64,000 nt of DNA from Acidisoma cellulosilyticum (lineage in GTDB: Bacteria; Pseudomonadota; Alphaproteobacteria; Acetobacterales; Acetobacteraceae). The notes beneath the pieces are model-generated. The model did not search any database. It saw only the letters and a program-made list of their open reading frames with translations, and had not been told where the DNA came from. The stretch spans positions 486,659-550,658 of the forward strand of contig NZ_JAESVA010000005.1 of the NCBI RefSeq assembly GCF_020621385.1. Reading direction: 5' to 3'. Shown here in pieces: positions 28,468-36,812 of this stretch; the stretch's first letter is position 1; every line of letters starts with the position of its first letter. The position numbers and the translations under genes were made by a program.

Positions 28468-29736
28468 TCAGGTCAGCGGCGCCGCAAAGACGGTTGCGGC
28501 ATGAAGCGGAACCGAAAGATCGGAAAATTTCGGCTGGCCGAGCACGAGCAGACAGCCGGCCATGAAGGTGTCGCCCAGACCCAAGGTCGTCCGGGGCTGA
28601 TGCAGATGCGGGCTGGGGCAGGAGACGATATGCCAGCCGCCATGGCTCTCCTCGGGCGGCGGGGCTGAAAATTCGGCACCCAAGGGCAGGCCGTCCGGCA
28701 AAGCCAGGCCGCCGGCCGCGGCGCGCGTGCTGGCAAGCAGGCAACCCATCATCAGGGCCTCGCGCTCCTGATCGGGGTCCGCCCGCGTCGCGGTCATGGC
28801 CCAGTCATCGGCATGGACGGTGACGCGCGAGACGCTCAGCTTTTCGCCCAGGCAGCGCATGCCTGCGCCCAGATCGCTTGTCTGCGCATCGATCGCGCGG
28901 AATTCCGACAGGCTCATGCCGATGGAGGTCATCGCGCCGACCATTTCCCGCAGCGTATGGTCGCGATAGTCGGGCCGCTCATAGCCCGCCAGTTCGACAT
29001 GGATGATGCCGATACCGGCCGCTTTCCAATCGGCCGCGAGTGTGCGCGCATAGGCGATGCCGGCATCCAGCCGCGCGCCGCCGCCGAGGGAACTGAAGCC
29101 GGACAGAATGCCGCTGCCTTGCCCGGCGCAGCCCAGCAGCAGGCGTGACGACAGGCGGGCGAAATCCGCATCCTGCTCCAGATCGAAATCGTGAAAGCGC
29201 ACGATGATGCGGGAGGAGCGCGGCGGGATGACGCCGCCGATACTGTCATGCGCCGTATATTCGAACACATAGACGCGCGACCGATCCTCGCCGGTGGCGG
29301 GCACGTCGGTGGCGCGCACAGGACCGCCTGCCGCCAGCAGCATGTCGGGGTCCAGCACAGCCAATTGTTCGGGCGTGCGATGCTCCAGCGCCAGCAGCGC
29401 CGGCGCGCCCAGCCGCGTCAGCAGCCGCGCGGCATGGGCCGGCGTGCCGCCGAGGGCGATACGCATGGGGATATGCGCGTCCAGCCAGGCCGGGCCTTCG
29501 TCCCAATCGACGCGCAACTCCCCGCCAATCCCTGCCGCCGCGCGACGCTGCAATTCGGCGCCCAGCGCGCTTGCCTTGTCCGGACCGGCCGCCAGGCGCG
29601 CGGCACAGGCGGAATCCAGCCGGGTGAAGGCGTCGACGCAAAGCGACAGCCCGCACAGTGTCCAATTTGCCCGCGCGGCATAGGCGCCCAGCCTTTGGTG
29701 GATTGCCGAATAGGCCTCGTGCCAGACGCTTTGCAC
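28468..29736 (-). CDS. ADP-dependent phosphofructokinase/glucokinase-family sugar kinase
   Basis: 422 residues from a GTG at 29736 preceded by GGGGGAAG. Family marks in order are IPMRIALGGTPAHAARLL (substrate region), VYVFEYTAHDSIGGVIPPRS, GIIHVELAGYERPD, SIGMSLSEFRAID in place of the usual SLGMNE segment, and the catalytic GLGDTFMAG near the C terminus. These match the ADP_PFK_GK fold of ribokinase-like kinases, best known in archaea. The nucleotide donor cannot be told from sequence. The downstream aldolase-like gene and divergent DeoR regulator suggest it phosphorylates a ketose or related sugar for aldol cleavage. Confidence 0.7.
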   Translation of the reverse strand: MQSVWHEAYSAIHQRLGAYAARANWTLCGLSLCVDAFTRLDSACAARLAAGPDKASALGAELQRRAAAGIGGELRVDWDEGPAWLDAHIPMRIALGGTPAHAARLLTRLGAPALLALEHRTPEQLAVLDPDMLLAAGGPVRATDVPATGEDRSRVYVFEYTAHDSIGGVIPPRSSRIIVRFHDFDLEQDADFARLSSRLLLGCAGQGSGILSGFSSLGGGARLDAGIAYARTLAADWKAAGIGIIHVELAGYERPDYRDHTLREMVGAMTSIGMSLSEFRAIDAQTSDLGAGMRCLGEKLSVSRVTVHADDWAMTATRADPDQEREALMMGCLLASTRAAAGGLALPDGLPLGAEFSAPPPEESHGGWHIVSCPSPHLHQPRTTLGLGDTFMAGCLLVLGQPKFSDLSVPLHAATVFAAPLT

Positions 29737-29808
29737 GTTTTCTTCCCCCCGCGTTGTCGCGGCTTGTGGCGGTCTTTTGATTGGACCGGCTCGTTCTCAT
29801 GCAACATT

Positions 29809-29866
29809 TGACGCAAAATGACGCAAGGTCAATTGGAAATATGCGCATTTATGCGATAGGTTGCGC
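29809..29866. promoter_or_regulatory. Operator array in divergent kinase/DeoR promoter
   Basis: TGCG cores lie exactly 10 bp apart on the plus strand at 29842, 29852 and 29862 (TATGCG, TATGCG, GTTGCG). The same core occurs on the minus strand (CGCA at 29812-29815 and 29822-29825, within TGACGCAAAA and TGACGCAAGG). The two sets are mirrored about base 29833. Helically phased direct repeats in a divergent spacer are typical of DeoR-family operators. Confidence 0.55.
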
Positions 29867-29979
29867 TGCCTTGCCGGCCGCCCTGGCGCGTCTCGCGTCG
29901 TCCGGATAGGAGGTGGGGGTCGAAAAGCCAGTCCTGTCAGGGGGAAAGCCGCGTTGTGAGCGAAACGACAGAGGATTTC

Positions 29980-30747
29980 ATGCTGCCGGGCTCACGCCAG
30001 CGCAGCCTGGTCGATTTCATCCGGCACAAGGGTCACGTCACGGTCGCCGAACTCACCACCATGTTCGGCGTGTCGCGCGATACCATCCGCCGCGATCTGC
30101 AGGTGCTGGAACGCCAGGGCGTGCTGACGCGCACCCATGGCGGCGCGCTGGCGGGCGACGGGCTGGTGGCGCGGGAAACCCGCTTCCAGTCGCGCATGAC
30201 CGAACAGACCAGTTCGAAACGCCTGATCGGCCGTGCCGCCGCCGGGCTGATCCGCGAGGGCGAGACCTTGATCCTGAACGGCGGGTCCAGCACCTGCGCC
30301 TTCGCCGCCGAACTGGGCCGGCTGCGCGATCTGACGATCGTGACCAACAACCTCATGCTGCCGACGCTGGTGCCGCGCAGTGCCGCGCGGTCCATCTATC
30401 TTCTCGGCGGCGCCTATTGGGACAATGCGCAGATCACGGTGGGGGCGGTGAAGATCGCGGGTTCGGCCCGCATCAGCGTCGATACGGCGGTGGTGGGCGT
30501 CACCGGCATCGATGCCACGGGGCTTTCCATCAGCCGGTTGGAGGAAGCGCAGGTGACGGTCGAGATGATGGACGCGGCGCGGCGCGTCATCGTTGTCGTC
30601 GACAGTTCCAAATTCGATGCGCCGGCCTTCGCCCATGTCGCGGATTTTGCGCGCGTGCAATATGTGGTGACGGATCGGGCGCCGCCCGCCGATATCGCCG
30701 ATGCGATGGCGCAAGCGGGGGTTGAACTCGTGATCGCGAGCGGCTGA
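29980..30747 (+). CDS. DeoR/GlpR-family transcriptional regulator (1)
   Basis: About 255 residues from the ATG at 29980, with GAGGA four bases upstream; an in-frame GTG at 29956 with AGGGGGAAAG is a possible longer start. The DeoR helix-turn-helix VTVAELTTMFGVSRDTIRRDLQ is followed by the hinge THGGALAG. The sugar-phosphate-binding DeoRC domain has LNGGSSTCAFAAEL, IVTNNLMLP and YLLGGAYWDN. Such regulators sense phosphorylated sugars. It is divergent from the kinase-aldolase operon and precedes the barrel protein by 18 bases, so it probably controls both. Confidence 0.86.
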   Translation: MLPGSRQRSLVDFIRHKGHVTVAELTTMFGVSRDTIRRDLQVLERQGVLTRTHGGALAGDGLVARETRFQSRMTEQTSSKRLIGRAAAGLIREGETLILNGGSSTCAFAAELGRLRDLTIVTNNLMLPTLVPRSAARSIYLLGGAYWDNAQITVGAVKIAGSARISVDTAVVGVTGIDATGLSISRLEEAQVTVEMMDAARRVIVVVDSSKFDAPAFAHVADFARVQYVVTDRAPPADIADAMAQAGVELVIASG

Positions 30748-30765
30748 GCCGGCCGCTTTGAAGGA

Positions 30766-31593
30766 ATGACTGGCATGGATCGGAGATTGCGGCTCGGCTG
30801 CCAGACCTATACCTGGGAAATGCTCGGCGATGCCTATCAGGACGGGCCGGACAAGTTGCTGGAGATGATCGCCGGCGCCGGCTATGCGGGGATTGAGATG
30901 ACCGATCGGATGATCGGTCATTACAAGGACAGTCCGCAGGCTTTCGCGCGCGCCCTGGCGCAGCAAGGGCTGGTCTTGGTCGCTTATGCCGTCGGCAGCG
31001 ACAGCGGCTTTACCGAACCCGCGATGCTGTCGGCGGACCTCTCGGCTGCCGAACAGGCCATTGCCTTTGCCGGGTATTTTCCCGGTGCGCTCGTCTGTTT
31101 CGGCAGTGCGACGATCCGATCACCAGGCGCGCGGGATGATAAATTCGCCGCCGCCGCCGCTTTCTATAATGCGGCCGGGGAGCTGGGTCGCAGGGCAGGG
31201 GTCGGTATCGCGCTGCACCCAAGCTCGCATCACAATACGCTGCTGTTCAATCGCGCTGATTACGACATGATCTTTGCGCGCACGGACCCGATGCTGATCG
31301 GCTGGGTGCCCGATACCGGTCATATCCTGCGCGGGCATGAGGATATGCTGGACCTGTTGCGCACCTATAGCGACCGCATCCGCTATCTGCATCTGAAGGA
31401 TCTCGACGAGGACGGGCAATGGGCGATGCTCGATACCGGGGATTGCGATCTTGACGCGGTTGTCACGACCGTGCGGCGGGCTGAAAATTTCAACGGCTGG
31501 CTGGTGATCGAGGAGGAATCGGACCAGGCGGCCCGTGATCCGCTGGCGGCGGTCAAGGCGAACCGTGATAAGATGCGGGAGTTTGGGCTTTAG
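30766..31593 (+). CDS. Sugar phosphate isomerase/epimerase-like TIM barrel (IolE/Xyl_isomerase-like)
   Basis: 275 residues (ATG at 30766; the ATG at 30775 is better spaced from the GAAGGA at 30760-30765). It has an AP-endonuclease-2-type barrel with likely metal ligands in GYAGIEMTDR, HPSSHHNTL, VPDTGHILRGHED, RYLHLKD and VIEEESDQ. The pattern is closest to inosose dehydratase/hexulose epimerase-like proteins. It follows the DeoR gene in the same transcript and so probably processes the same sugar. Exact reaction unknown. Confidence 0.75.
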   Translation: MTGMDRRLRLGCQTYTWEMLGDAYQDGPDKLLEMIAGAGYAGIEMTDRMIGHYKDSPQAFARALAQQGLVLVAYAVGSDSGFTEPAMLSADLSAAEQAIAFAGYFPGALVCFGSATIRSPGARDDKFAAAAAFYNAAGELGRRAGVGIALHPSSHHNTLLFNRADYDMIFARTDPMLIGWVPDTGHILRGHEDMLDLLRTYSDRIRYLHLKDLDEDGQWAMLDTGDCDLDAVVTTVRRAENFNGWLVIEEESDQAARDPLAAVKANRDKMREFGL

Positions 31594-31607
31594 GCCGGGT
31601 TGTGCGC

Positions 31608-31716
31608 GCGGTAGCGGGTAGGTCCCCGGGACAAGCCCGGGGATGACGAAGCAAGATAAGCGCCTGCCCAATCATCGTCATCCGCGCACTTGTTGCGCGG
31701 ACCTACCCGATACCGC
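31608..31716. repeat. BIME-like paired REP hairpins between convergent genes
   Basis: The outer arms GCGGTAGCGGGTAGGTCC (31608-31625) and 31699-31716 are inverted complements at 17 of 18 positions. Each is joined to its own inner hairpin (CCCCGGGACAAGCCCGGGG and CCGCGCACTTGTTGCGCGG) and a GATGACGA/TCGTCATC end. It fills the gap between two convergent stop codons, where it could act as a bidirectional terminator. The same modules recur at 45546-45580, 45785-45820 and 60921-60955. Confidence 0.65.
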
Positions 31717-31729
31717 AGGCGAGACCAGC

Positions 31730-32449
31730 TCAACTCGCCGTATAGCCGCCATCGACCGGGATGGTGACGCCGTTGATGAGCTGTGCCGCCGGGGAGGCGA
31801 GAAAGATCGCCGTGCCCGCCAATTCCTCCGGCTCCGCCCATTCGCCGTTGGGAAGCCGCGCGACGACTTTGGCGTTGAAGTCCGGGTCCTCGCGACCGCG
31901 CCGGCTGATTTCCGTCTTGATCCAGCCGGGGGCGATGGCATTGACGCGAATACCGTCGGCGGCAAAGCCGAGCGCCAATGACTTGGTCAGCGACACAACG
32001 GCCGTTTTCGCGGCCGAATAGCCCGGCACATGCGCCGCGCCGAAATAGGAATACATCGACGCGATATTGATGATGCAGCCCTTCGTCCGTTTCAAATGCG
32101 GCCGAAAGCTGGTCGCCAGGCGCAGATTGCCGACAAGGTGAATGTCCAAAATATCGGCAAAGACCTCGGGCTTATATTCCTCCCACCGCACCAGCTTGCC
32201 GGCACAATGGATGAGCACGTCCAGGCGGTCGATCGTCCCGGCCAGTGCTTCGATTGCGGCGCTGTCGCGCACGTCAAGCTGGACATGGCGGATCTCGGGG
32301 TCCGGGTCGCTCGGCAAGGTCAGGTCCGCGACGATGACCGACGCGCCATGGTTGAGGAATCCTTGGGCGAAGGCACGGCCGATGCCGCCATTGCCCCCGG
32401 AAATGAGCACGGTCTTGCCGGCCACGCTGAAGCTTGGCGTAATCATCAT
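31730..32449 (-). CDS. Short-chain dehydrogenase, sugar/polyol type
   Basis: About 239 residues from the ATG at 32449 (a GTG at 32461 and ATG at 32446 are alternatives). The cofactor loop is LISGGNGGIGRAF, acidic strand-2 end VADLT suggests NAD+. Catalytic Ser is in IINIASMYSYFG and Tyr-Lys in PGYSAAKTAVVSL. The C-terminal INGVTIPVDGGYTAS is typical of sugar and gluconate 5-dehydrogenase-like members. It is the second gene after the galactitol-dehydrogenase-like SDR (42 bases apart), in the polyol island. Confidence 0.8.
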   Translation of the reverse strand: MMITPSFSVAGKTVLISGGNGGIGRAFAQGFLNHGASVIVADLTLPSDPDPEIRHVQLDVRDSAAIEALAGTIDRLDVLIHCAGKLVRWEEYKPEVFADILDIHLVGNLRLATSFRPHLKRTKGCIINIASMYSYFGAAHVPGYSAAKTAVVSLTKSLALGFAADGIRVNAIAPGWIKTEISRRGREDPDFNAKVVARLPNGEWAEPEELAGTAIFLASPAAQLINGVTIPVDGGYTAS

Positions 32450-32491
32450 CGACGTTTCCACTTTTCTTATGATTGTGTCAGCGATGAGCGA

Positions 32492-33262
32492 TCACCAGAT
32501 CGTATAGCCGACATCCGCCAGAACGATCGAACCCATCAGCGCGCTTGCGGCATCCGAGGCCAGGAACAGGATGACGGAGGCGATTTCCTCGGCCGTCACG
32601 GCGCGATGGGCCGGCGTATTCTCCATCCAGATCTTGGAGAGTTCAGGCGTCCTTAGCCCGCGACCGGACATGGCGGTATCGACATAGGTCGGCGCCACGC
32701 AATTCACCCGCACGCCGCGATCCGCCCATTCCCCCGCCAGCGACCGCGTCATGTGATGCACGGCGGCTTTGGCGGCGTTGTAATGCACCTGCCGCTGCGG
32801 CTTGTTGGAAATCACGCCGGACATGGACCCGACGGTGACGATGCTGCCCGCGCCGCGCGCCAGCATATGCCGGCCGAACGCACGGCAGCTCCAATAACAG
32901 CCGTTGAGGTTGATATCGATCATCTTCAGCCAGACATCGTCGCCCATTTCCTCGCCCGGCGTATCGGGCCAGGAGATGCCGGCATTCGCGACCAGAATAT
33001 CGACGCCGCCCGCCTGGTTGAACCGGTCGGCGGCGGCCGTCACCGCGTCCGATTGCGTGACGTCAAGCTCAATGCCCTCGGCGGCAGGGTAAAGGCGCCG
33101 CAGGGCCGTCAGCCCCTCGTCCAGAACGGCAGGGTCGCGGTCCGCGATAATCGGCTTCGCCCCGCATTCGGCCAGCGCCATGGCGGATGCCAAGCCGATT
33201 CCGCGACCGCCGCCGGTCACGAAAGCGGTCTTGCCGGTGAGGTCGTATTTTTCACGATACAT
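32492..33262 (-). CDS. Polyol dehydrogenase, galactitol-dehydrogenase-like SDR
   Basis: 256 residues. The VTGGGRGIGLASAMALAE loop and the acidic end of strand 2 (IADRD) indicate NAD+. The SGVISNKPQ segment after the catalytic Ser (TVGSMSG), the HYNAAKAAVHHMTRSLAGEW active site and the C-terminal GYTIW resemble Rhodobacter galactitol dehydrogenase, which oxidises galactitol and other polyols. That enzyme ends GYTVW. I infer oxidation of a hexitol or tetritol to a ketose. It leads the minus-strand SDR pair in the sugar island. Confidence 0.8.
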   Translation of the reverse strand: MYREKYDLTGKTAFVTGGGRGIGLASAMALAECGAKPIIADRDPAVLDEGLTALRRLYPAAEGIELDVTQSDAVTAAADRFNQAGGVDILVANAGISWPDTPGEEMGDDVWLKMIDINLNGCYWSCRAFGRHMLARGAGSIVTVGSMSGVISNKPQRQVHYNAAKAAVHHMTRSLAGEWADRGVRVNCVAPTYVDTAMSGRGLRTPELSKIWMENTPAHRAVTAEEIASVILFLASDAASALMGSIVLADVGYTIW

Positions 33263-33418
33263 GCGCTTGGCCGTCTTTTATTTAGCGCGAGACTTGCCGC
33301 CGATAGCCGCCGAGTCAATCGAAGACGGCGCAAATCTGCATGAGCCGTCCTGCATGAACCTATGGCGCAGTGGCGCCCATCCGTGCAGGATCACGCGGGT
33401 TTTTCGGAAAGTCTTGCC

Positions 33419-34414
33419 ATGCCGTCGGTGCAGGATCCCTTACGAGACGGCTGGGCCTGGGCCGAGGCCGGGGAGGCTGTCGCCGTCGCCACGGTGCTGC
33501 GCACCTGGGGCAGCGCACCCTCCGCCGCCGGCAGCCATATGGTCGTCAGCGGGTCCGGGCGGATCAGCGGCGCGGTCAGCGGCGGCTGCGTGGAAGGCGC
33601 CGTCATCCAGGCAGCGCAGCGCCTTCTGACCGAGGGCGGCACGGAACGGCTGAGTTTCGGCGTCGCGGACGAAGTCGCCTGGTCGGTCGGTCTGGCCTGC
33701 GGCGGTCAGATAGACATCTATGTCGCGCCGCTTTGGACCGAGACTCTGCCGGCACTCTTCGCCGCTCAGGATAGACGGGACATTCTTGCCGTCGCGCATC
33801 GGCTGGACGGCGGCGGCAATGCGGCGGTCATCCTGCCCGGAGATGCGCTCGCGTCGGCAGCAGCGGAGGCATTGTCGCGTGATGCGCCTGTTCTGCTGCC
33901 GGGGGATGAGGGGGAAATCTTCGTCGAGGTCTTCAACCCGGCACCGCGCCTTGTCATCATCGGCGCCGTGCGCATCGCACAATCCCTGGTGCCGATGGCG
34001 CGGCTGGCGGGGTTCGAGGTGATCGTCATCGACCCGCGCGAGAGCTTCTGCACGGCAGAGCGCTTCCCTGAGGCAAGGCTGATGCTGGATTGGCCGGACA
34101 GCGCCTTGGCGACGCTCGGGCTCGACGCCGCGACAGCCGTGGTGACGCTGACGCATGATCCGAAATTCGACGAGCCTGCCTTGGCGGAAGCGCTCGCGTC
34201 GCCGGCTTTCTATGTCGGCGCGCTCGGGTCCCGCCGCACCCATGCGGGGCGGCTGCTCCGGCTGGCGGAGAGTGGTGTCGCGCAGGCCGCGCTGGCACGC
34301 ATCGACGCGCCGATCGGCCTGGATATCGGCGCCATAGGACCGAACGAAATTGCGGTGTCCATCCTCGCGGGTTTGATCGCGGCGCGGCGGCGGCCGATAT
34401 CATGCGTTTCGTAA
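33419..34414 (+). CDS. xdhC: XdhC-family molybdoenzyme maturation protein
   Basis: 331 residues from the ATG at 33419; 19 further codons upstream are open but not conserved. The N-terminal XdhC/CoxI domain has VLRTWGSAPSAAGSHM, SGAVSGGCVEGAVI and the Cys-containing GLACGGQIDIYV. The C-terminal Rossmann domain has LVIIGAVRIAQSLVPMARLA, VIVIDPRESF and YVGALGSRRTHAGR, then DIGAIGPNEIAVSIL. XdhC binds and sulfurates molybdenum cofactor before insertion into xanthine dehydrogenase-family enzymes. No such dehydrogenase is in the window. It overlaps the next gene by 13 bases. Confidence 0.86.
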   Translation: MPSVQDPLRDGWAWAEAGEAVAVATVLRTWGSAPSAAGSHMVVSGSGRISGAVSGGCVEGAVIQAAQRLLTEGGTERLSFGVADEVAWSVGLACGGQIDIYVAPLWTETLPALFAAQDRRDILAVAHRLDGGGNAAVILPGDALASAAAEALSRDAPVLLPGDEGEIFVEVFNPAPRLVIIGAVRIAQSLVPMARLAGFEVIVIDPRESFCTAERFPEARLMLDWPDSALATLGLDAATAVVTLTHDPKFDEPALAEALASPAFYVGALGSRRTHAGRLLRLAESGVAQAALARIDAPIGLDIGAIGPNEIAVSILAGLIAARRRPISCVS

Positions 34415-35415
34415 GCCGGCCGCTGGATCAGGCCGAGGGCTGCATGCTCGCCCAGACGGTGCAGGCCGGCTCGCAGCGCTTGCGCAAGGGCGTGGTGCTG
34501 ACAGGTTTGATGTGTCATTGGCTGGCCGCCGCAGGCTATGCGCAAGTGGCGGTCGCTGAGTTCGGGCCTGAGGATCGGGCCGAAAACCTGGCCGCCCAAA
34601 TGCTCGCCGCGGCCTTGGCGGGCGAGGGGCTGGTGCATGACGCGCCGGTCAACGGCCGCTGCAATCTGCGCGCGGCGGCGGATGGGCTTTTTCGGCTGGA
34701 CGCGACACGTCTGGCGCGTCTCAACCTGCTGGACGAAGCCGTCACGCTCGCGACATTGGCGGATCGGCAGCCGGTGAGGGCAGGGGAGGTTGTCGGTACC
34801 GTCAAGATCATTCCCCTGGCCGTCGAGGGCAAGCTGTTGCAGCGGGCTCAGCGTATCGCGCGCCAGGGCGTCTGCCGCTTGGCGGCCTATCGCGCGCGGC
34901 ATTGCGCGCTCATCCTGACGCGGTCGCCCTTGCGAAAAGACGCCGTGCTGCTGAAGACGGTGGCGAGCATGAATGCCCGTATCGCGCTACGCGGTGGGGT
35001 GATGCTGCCGCCGCGCTTCTGCGCCCATGAGGCCGAGCCATTGGCCGCCGAAATTGCTGGCGCCCAAGCGGATGGCGCGGATCTGCTGCTGATCGCGGGG
35101 GCGTCCGCCGTCGCGGACCGCGAGGATGTCGCGCCGCGCGCCGTGGGTCTGGCCGGCGGGCAGATCCTGCGCTTCGGCATGCCGGTCTTTCCCGGCAATC
35201 TCATCTGCCTCGGCCTTGTGGGCGGCGCCGATCTGATCATTCTGCCCGGCTGTGCCGGGACCGACCGGCTGAATGGTGCCGATTGGATTCTGGACAGGTT
35301 TTGCAGTGGGGAGCAGGTGACGCCAGAGGATATCGCGCTGATGGGCGTGGGCGGGTTGCTGGACGGTGCGGAAGCCGCGCCGGGTGTTTTGGCACGGACG
35401 AAGGCAAGACGATGA
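34402..35415 (+). CDS. Molybdopterin-binding MoeA/CinA-like protein
   Basis: 337 residues. The C-terminal half looks like a MoCF-type molybdopterin-binding domain (DLLLIAGASAVADREDVAPRA, then PGNLICLGLVGGADLIILPG). The N-terminal half is a less typical region with VGTVKIIPLAVEGK. Family members assist molybdenum insertion or cofactor activation. Its start overlaps the XdhC stop and its stop overlaps the MocA-like start in ATGA, so the three form one operon for Mo-hydroxylase maturation. Confidence 0.78.
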   Translation: MRFVSRPLDQAEGCMLAQTVQAGSQRLRKGVVLTGLMCHWLAAAGYAQVAVAEFGPEDRAENLAAQMLAAALAGEGLVHDAPVNGRCNLRAAADGLFRLDATRLARLNLLDEAVTLATLADRQPVRAGEVVGTVKIIPLAVEGKLLQRAQRIARQGVCRLAAYRARHCALILTRSPLRKDAVLLKTVASMNARIALRGGVMLPPRFCAHEAEPLAAEIAGAQADGADLLLIAGASAVADREDVAPRAVGLAGGQILRFGMPVFPGNLICLGLVGGADLIILPGCAGTDRLNGADWILDRFCSGEQVTPEDIALMGVGGLLDGAEAAPGVLARTKARR

Positions 35416-36002
35416 TCGCGGCGATCGTTCTGGCGGCCGGCCTGTCGCGCCGTATGGGGGCTGCCAATAAGCTGCTGATGCCCTGGCCCTCCGGCGGCAC
35501 GGTCTTGACGGCGAGCCTGTCGCAGGTGCTGGCGACCGGTGCCGCGCCGGTCATTCTGGTGACAGGGCATGAGCGTGCGGCGGTGGAGCGCGCAACCTTC
35601 AACCTTCCGATCAGCTGCGTGCAAGCGCCAGACTATGCGGATGGATTATCCGCCAGCCTGCGCGCGGGCATCGCCGCCGTTCCAGCCGATTGCGAAGGCG
35701 CCTTGATCTGTCTGGGCGATATGCCCTTCGTGCCGGCATCCGTCATGCAGGCGATGATGGCGGCTTTCGCCCCGGATAGGGGCCAGAGCATCATCCGCCC
35801 GTGTTTCGGCGGGCAGAATGGGAATCCAATCCTATGGGGCCGTGCGCATTTCGCCGCACTCAGCGGTTTGACCGGGGATCGCGGCGCGCGGGATATCCTG
35901 GCCGCCCGCACGGACGTGCATCTGGTTACGGTCGACAGCGCCGGCATTCTGGACGATCTGGATACGCCGGAGCAGTTCGCCGCGATCAGCTATCCTGGGT
36001 AG
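35412..36002 (+). CDS. Molybdenum cofactor cytidylyltransferase (MocA/MobA-like)
   Basis: 196 residues from the ATG at 35412. The nucleotide-binding N terminus AIVLAAGLSRRMGAANKLL and the LICLGDMPFVPAS metal motif mark a GT-A nucleotidyltransferase. NGNPILWGRAHFAAL and the TPEQF end match the MocA/CoxI-associated branch. It would transfer CMP to Mo-molybdopterin to make the cytosine dinucleotide form used by xanthine/CO dehydrogenase-family enzymes. It overlaps the convergent DeoR gene by 17 bases. Confidence 0.84.
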   Translation: MIAAIVLAAGLSRRMGAANKLLMPWPSGGTVLTASLSQVLATGAAPVILVTGHERAAVERATFNLPISCVQAPDYADGLSASLRAGIAAVPADCEGALICLGDMPFVPASVMQAMMAAFAPDRGQSIIRPCFGGQNGNPILWGRAHFAALSGLTGDRGARDILAARTDVHLVTVDSAGILDDLDTPEQFAAISYPG

Positions 36003-36753
36003 AGACCGTGCGCCGGACACCCGCCTGCCGATAGAGCATAAGCGCATCATCGTCGGCGTCGGACACAAGGTCATCGATCTCGCTGCAGGGACAGACGACG
36101 GTGCGGCTGACCCAGCCGAGCTTGGTATGATCGGCCAGGACCAGAATGCGCGCGGCATTCTGCGTCATGGCGCGGGCGACCGCGCCTTCGTCCAGATCGT
36201 GATAGGTAAAGCCGGCGCTCGCGTCCAACGCGACCGGTGAGAGGATCGCGACATCGACGCGATGGCGGCCGATCTCGGCGATCGTCACATCGCCGTGGGT
36301 GGAGGGCACTTCCAATCCCATGCGACCGCCGAGCAGAAGGATCTCGGCATTGCTTTGCGCCGCGCGCAAGGTCATCGCGACTTCCAGGGAATTGGTGATG
36401 ACCAGGAGATCGGACAAGCGCACCAATTCCGCCGCGAAGGCGGCCGTGGTTGTGCCTGCATCGATGAAGCAACTGCTGCCGGGCTTGATCAGTGCCACGC
36501 CCGTGCGCGCGATCTCGCGCTTCGCGTCCATCTGCACGCGTTTGCGTGTCCGAAACGGCCGCTCGGGCGGCGGGTCAGCACGCACGGCGCCGCCATGAAC
36601 ACGGCGCAGCTTGCCGTCACGCTCCAGCAGCAGCAGATCGCGCCGGACCGTCTCTCGTGATACTTGAAGCTCAGCCGCAATCGCATCGGTCTCGACACGG
36701 CCGACCGTGCCGATCATCTCCATGATGCGTTGCTGGCGTTCGTCGACCCACAT
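35986..36753 (-). CDS. DeoR/GlpR-family transcriptional regulator (2)
   Basis: About 255 residues from the ATG at 36753 (MWVDERQQRIMEMIG); the longer ORF to 36807 adds an unlikely N terminus. The helix-turn-helix is VETDAIAAELQVSRETVRRD with hinge RVHGGAVRAD. The effector domain shows FIDAGTTTAAFAAEL, VITNSLEVA, LLLGGRMGLEV and ADHTKLG. It is divergent from the peptide-type ABC operon across a 241-bp spacer and is its probable regulator. Confidence 0.85.
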   Translation of the reverse strand: MWVDERQQRIMEMIGTVGRVETDAIAAELQVSRETVRRDLLLLERDGKLRRVHGGAVRADPPPERPFRTRKRVQMDAKREIARTGVALIKPGSSCFIDAGTTTAAFAAELVRLSDLLVITNSLEVAMTLRAAQSNAEILLLGGRMGLEVPSTHGDVTIAEIGRHRVDVAILSPVALDASAGFTYHDLDEGAVARAMTQNAARILVLADHTKLGWVSRTVVCPCSEIDDLVSDADDDALMLYRQAGVRRTVSTQDS

Positions 36754-36812
36754 AGCGCGCCCTCGGTCCAGCGCCGAATGATGCCGTGCGTCCCCGGCGG
36801 ACCGCAAGCGGG

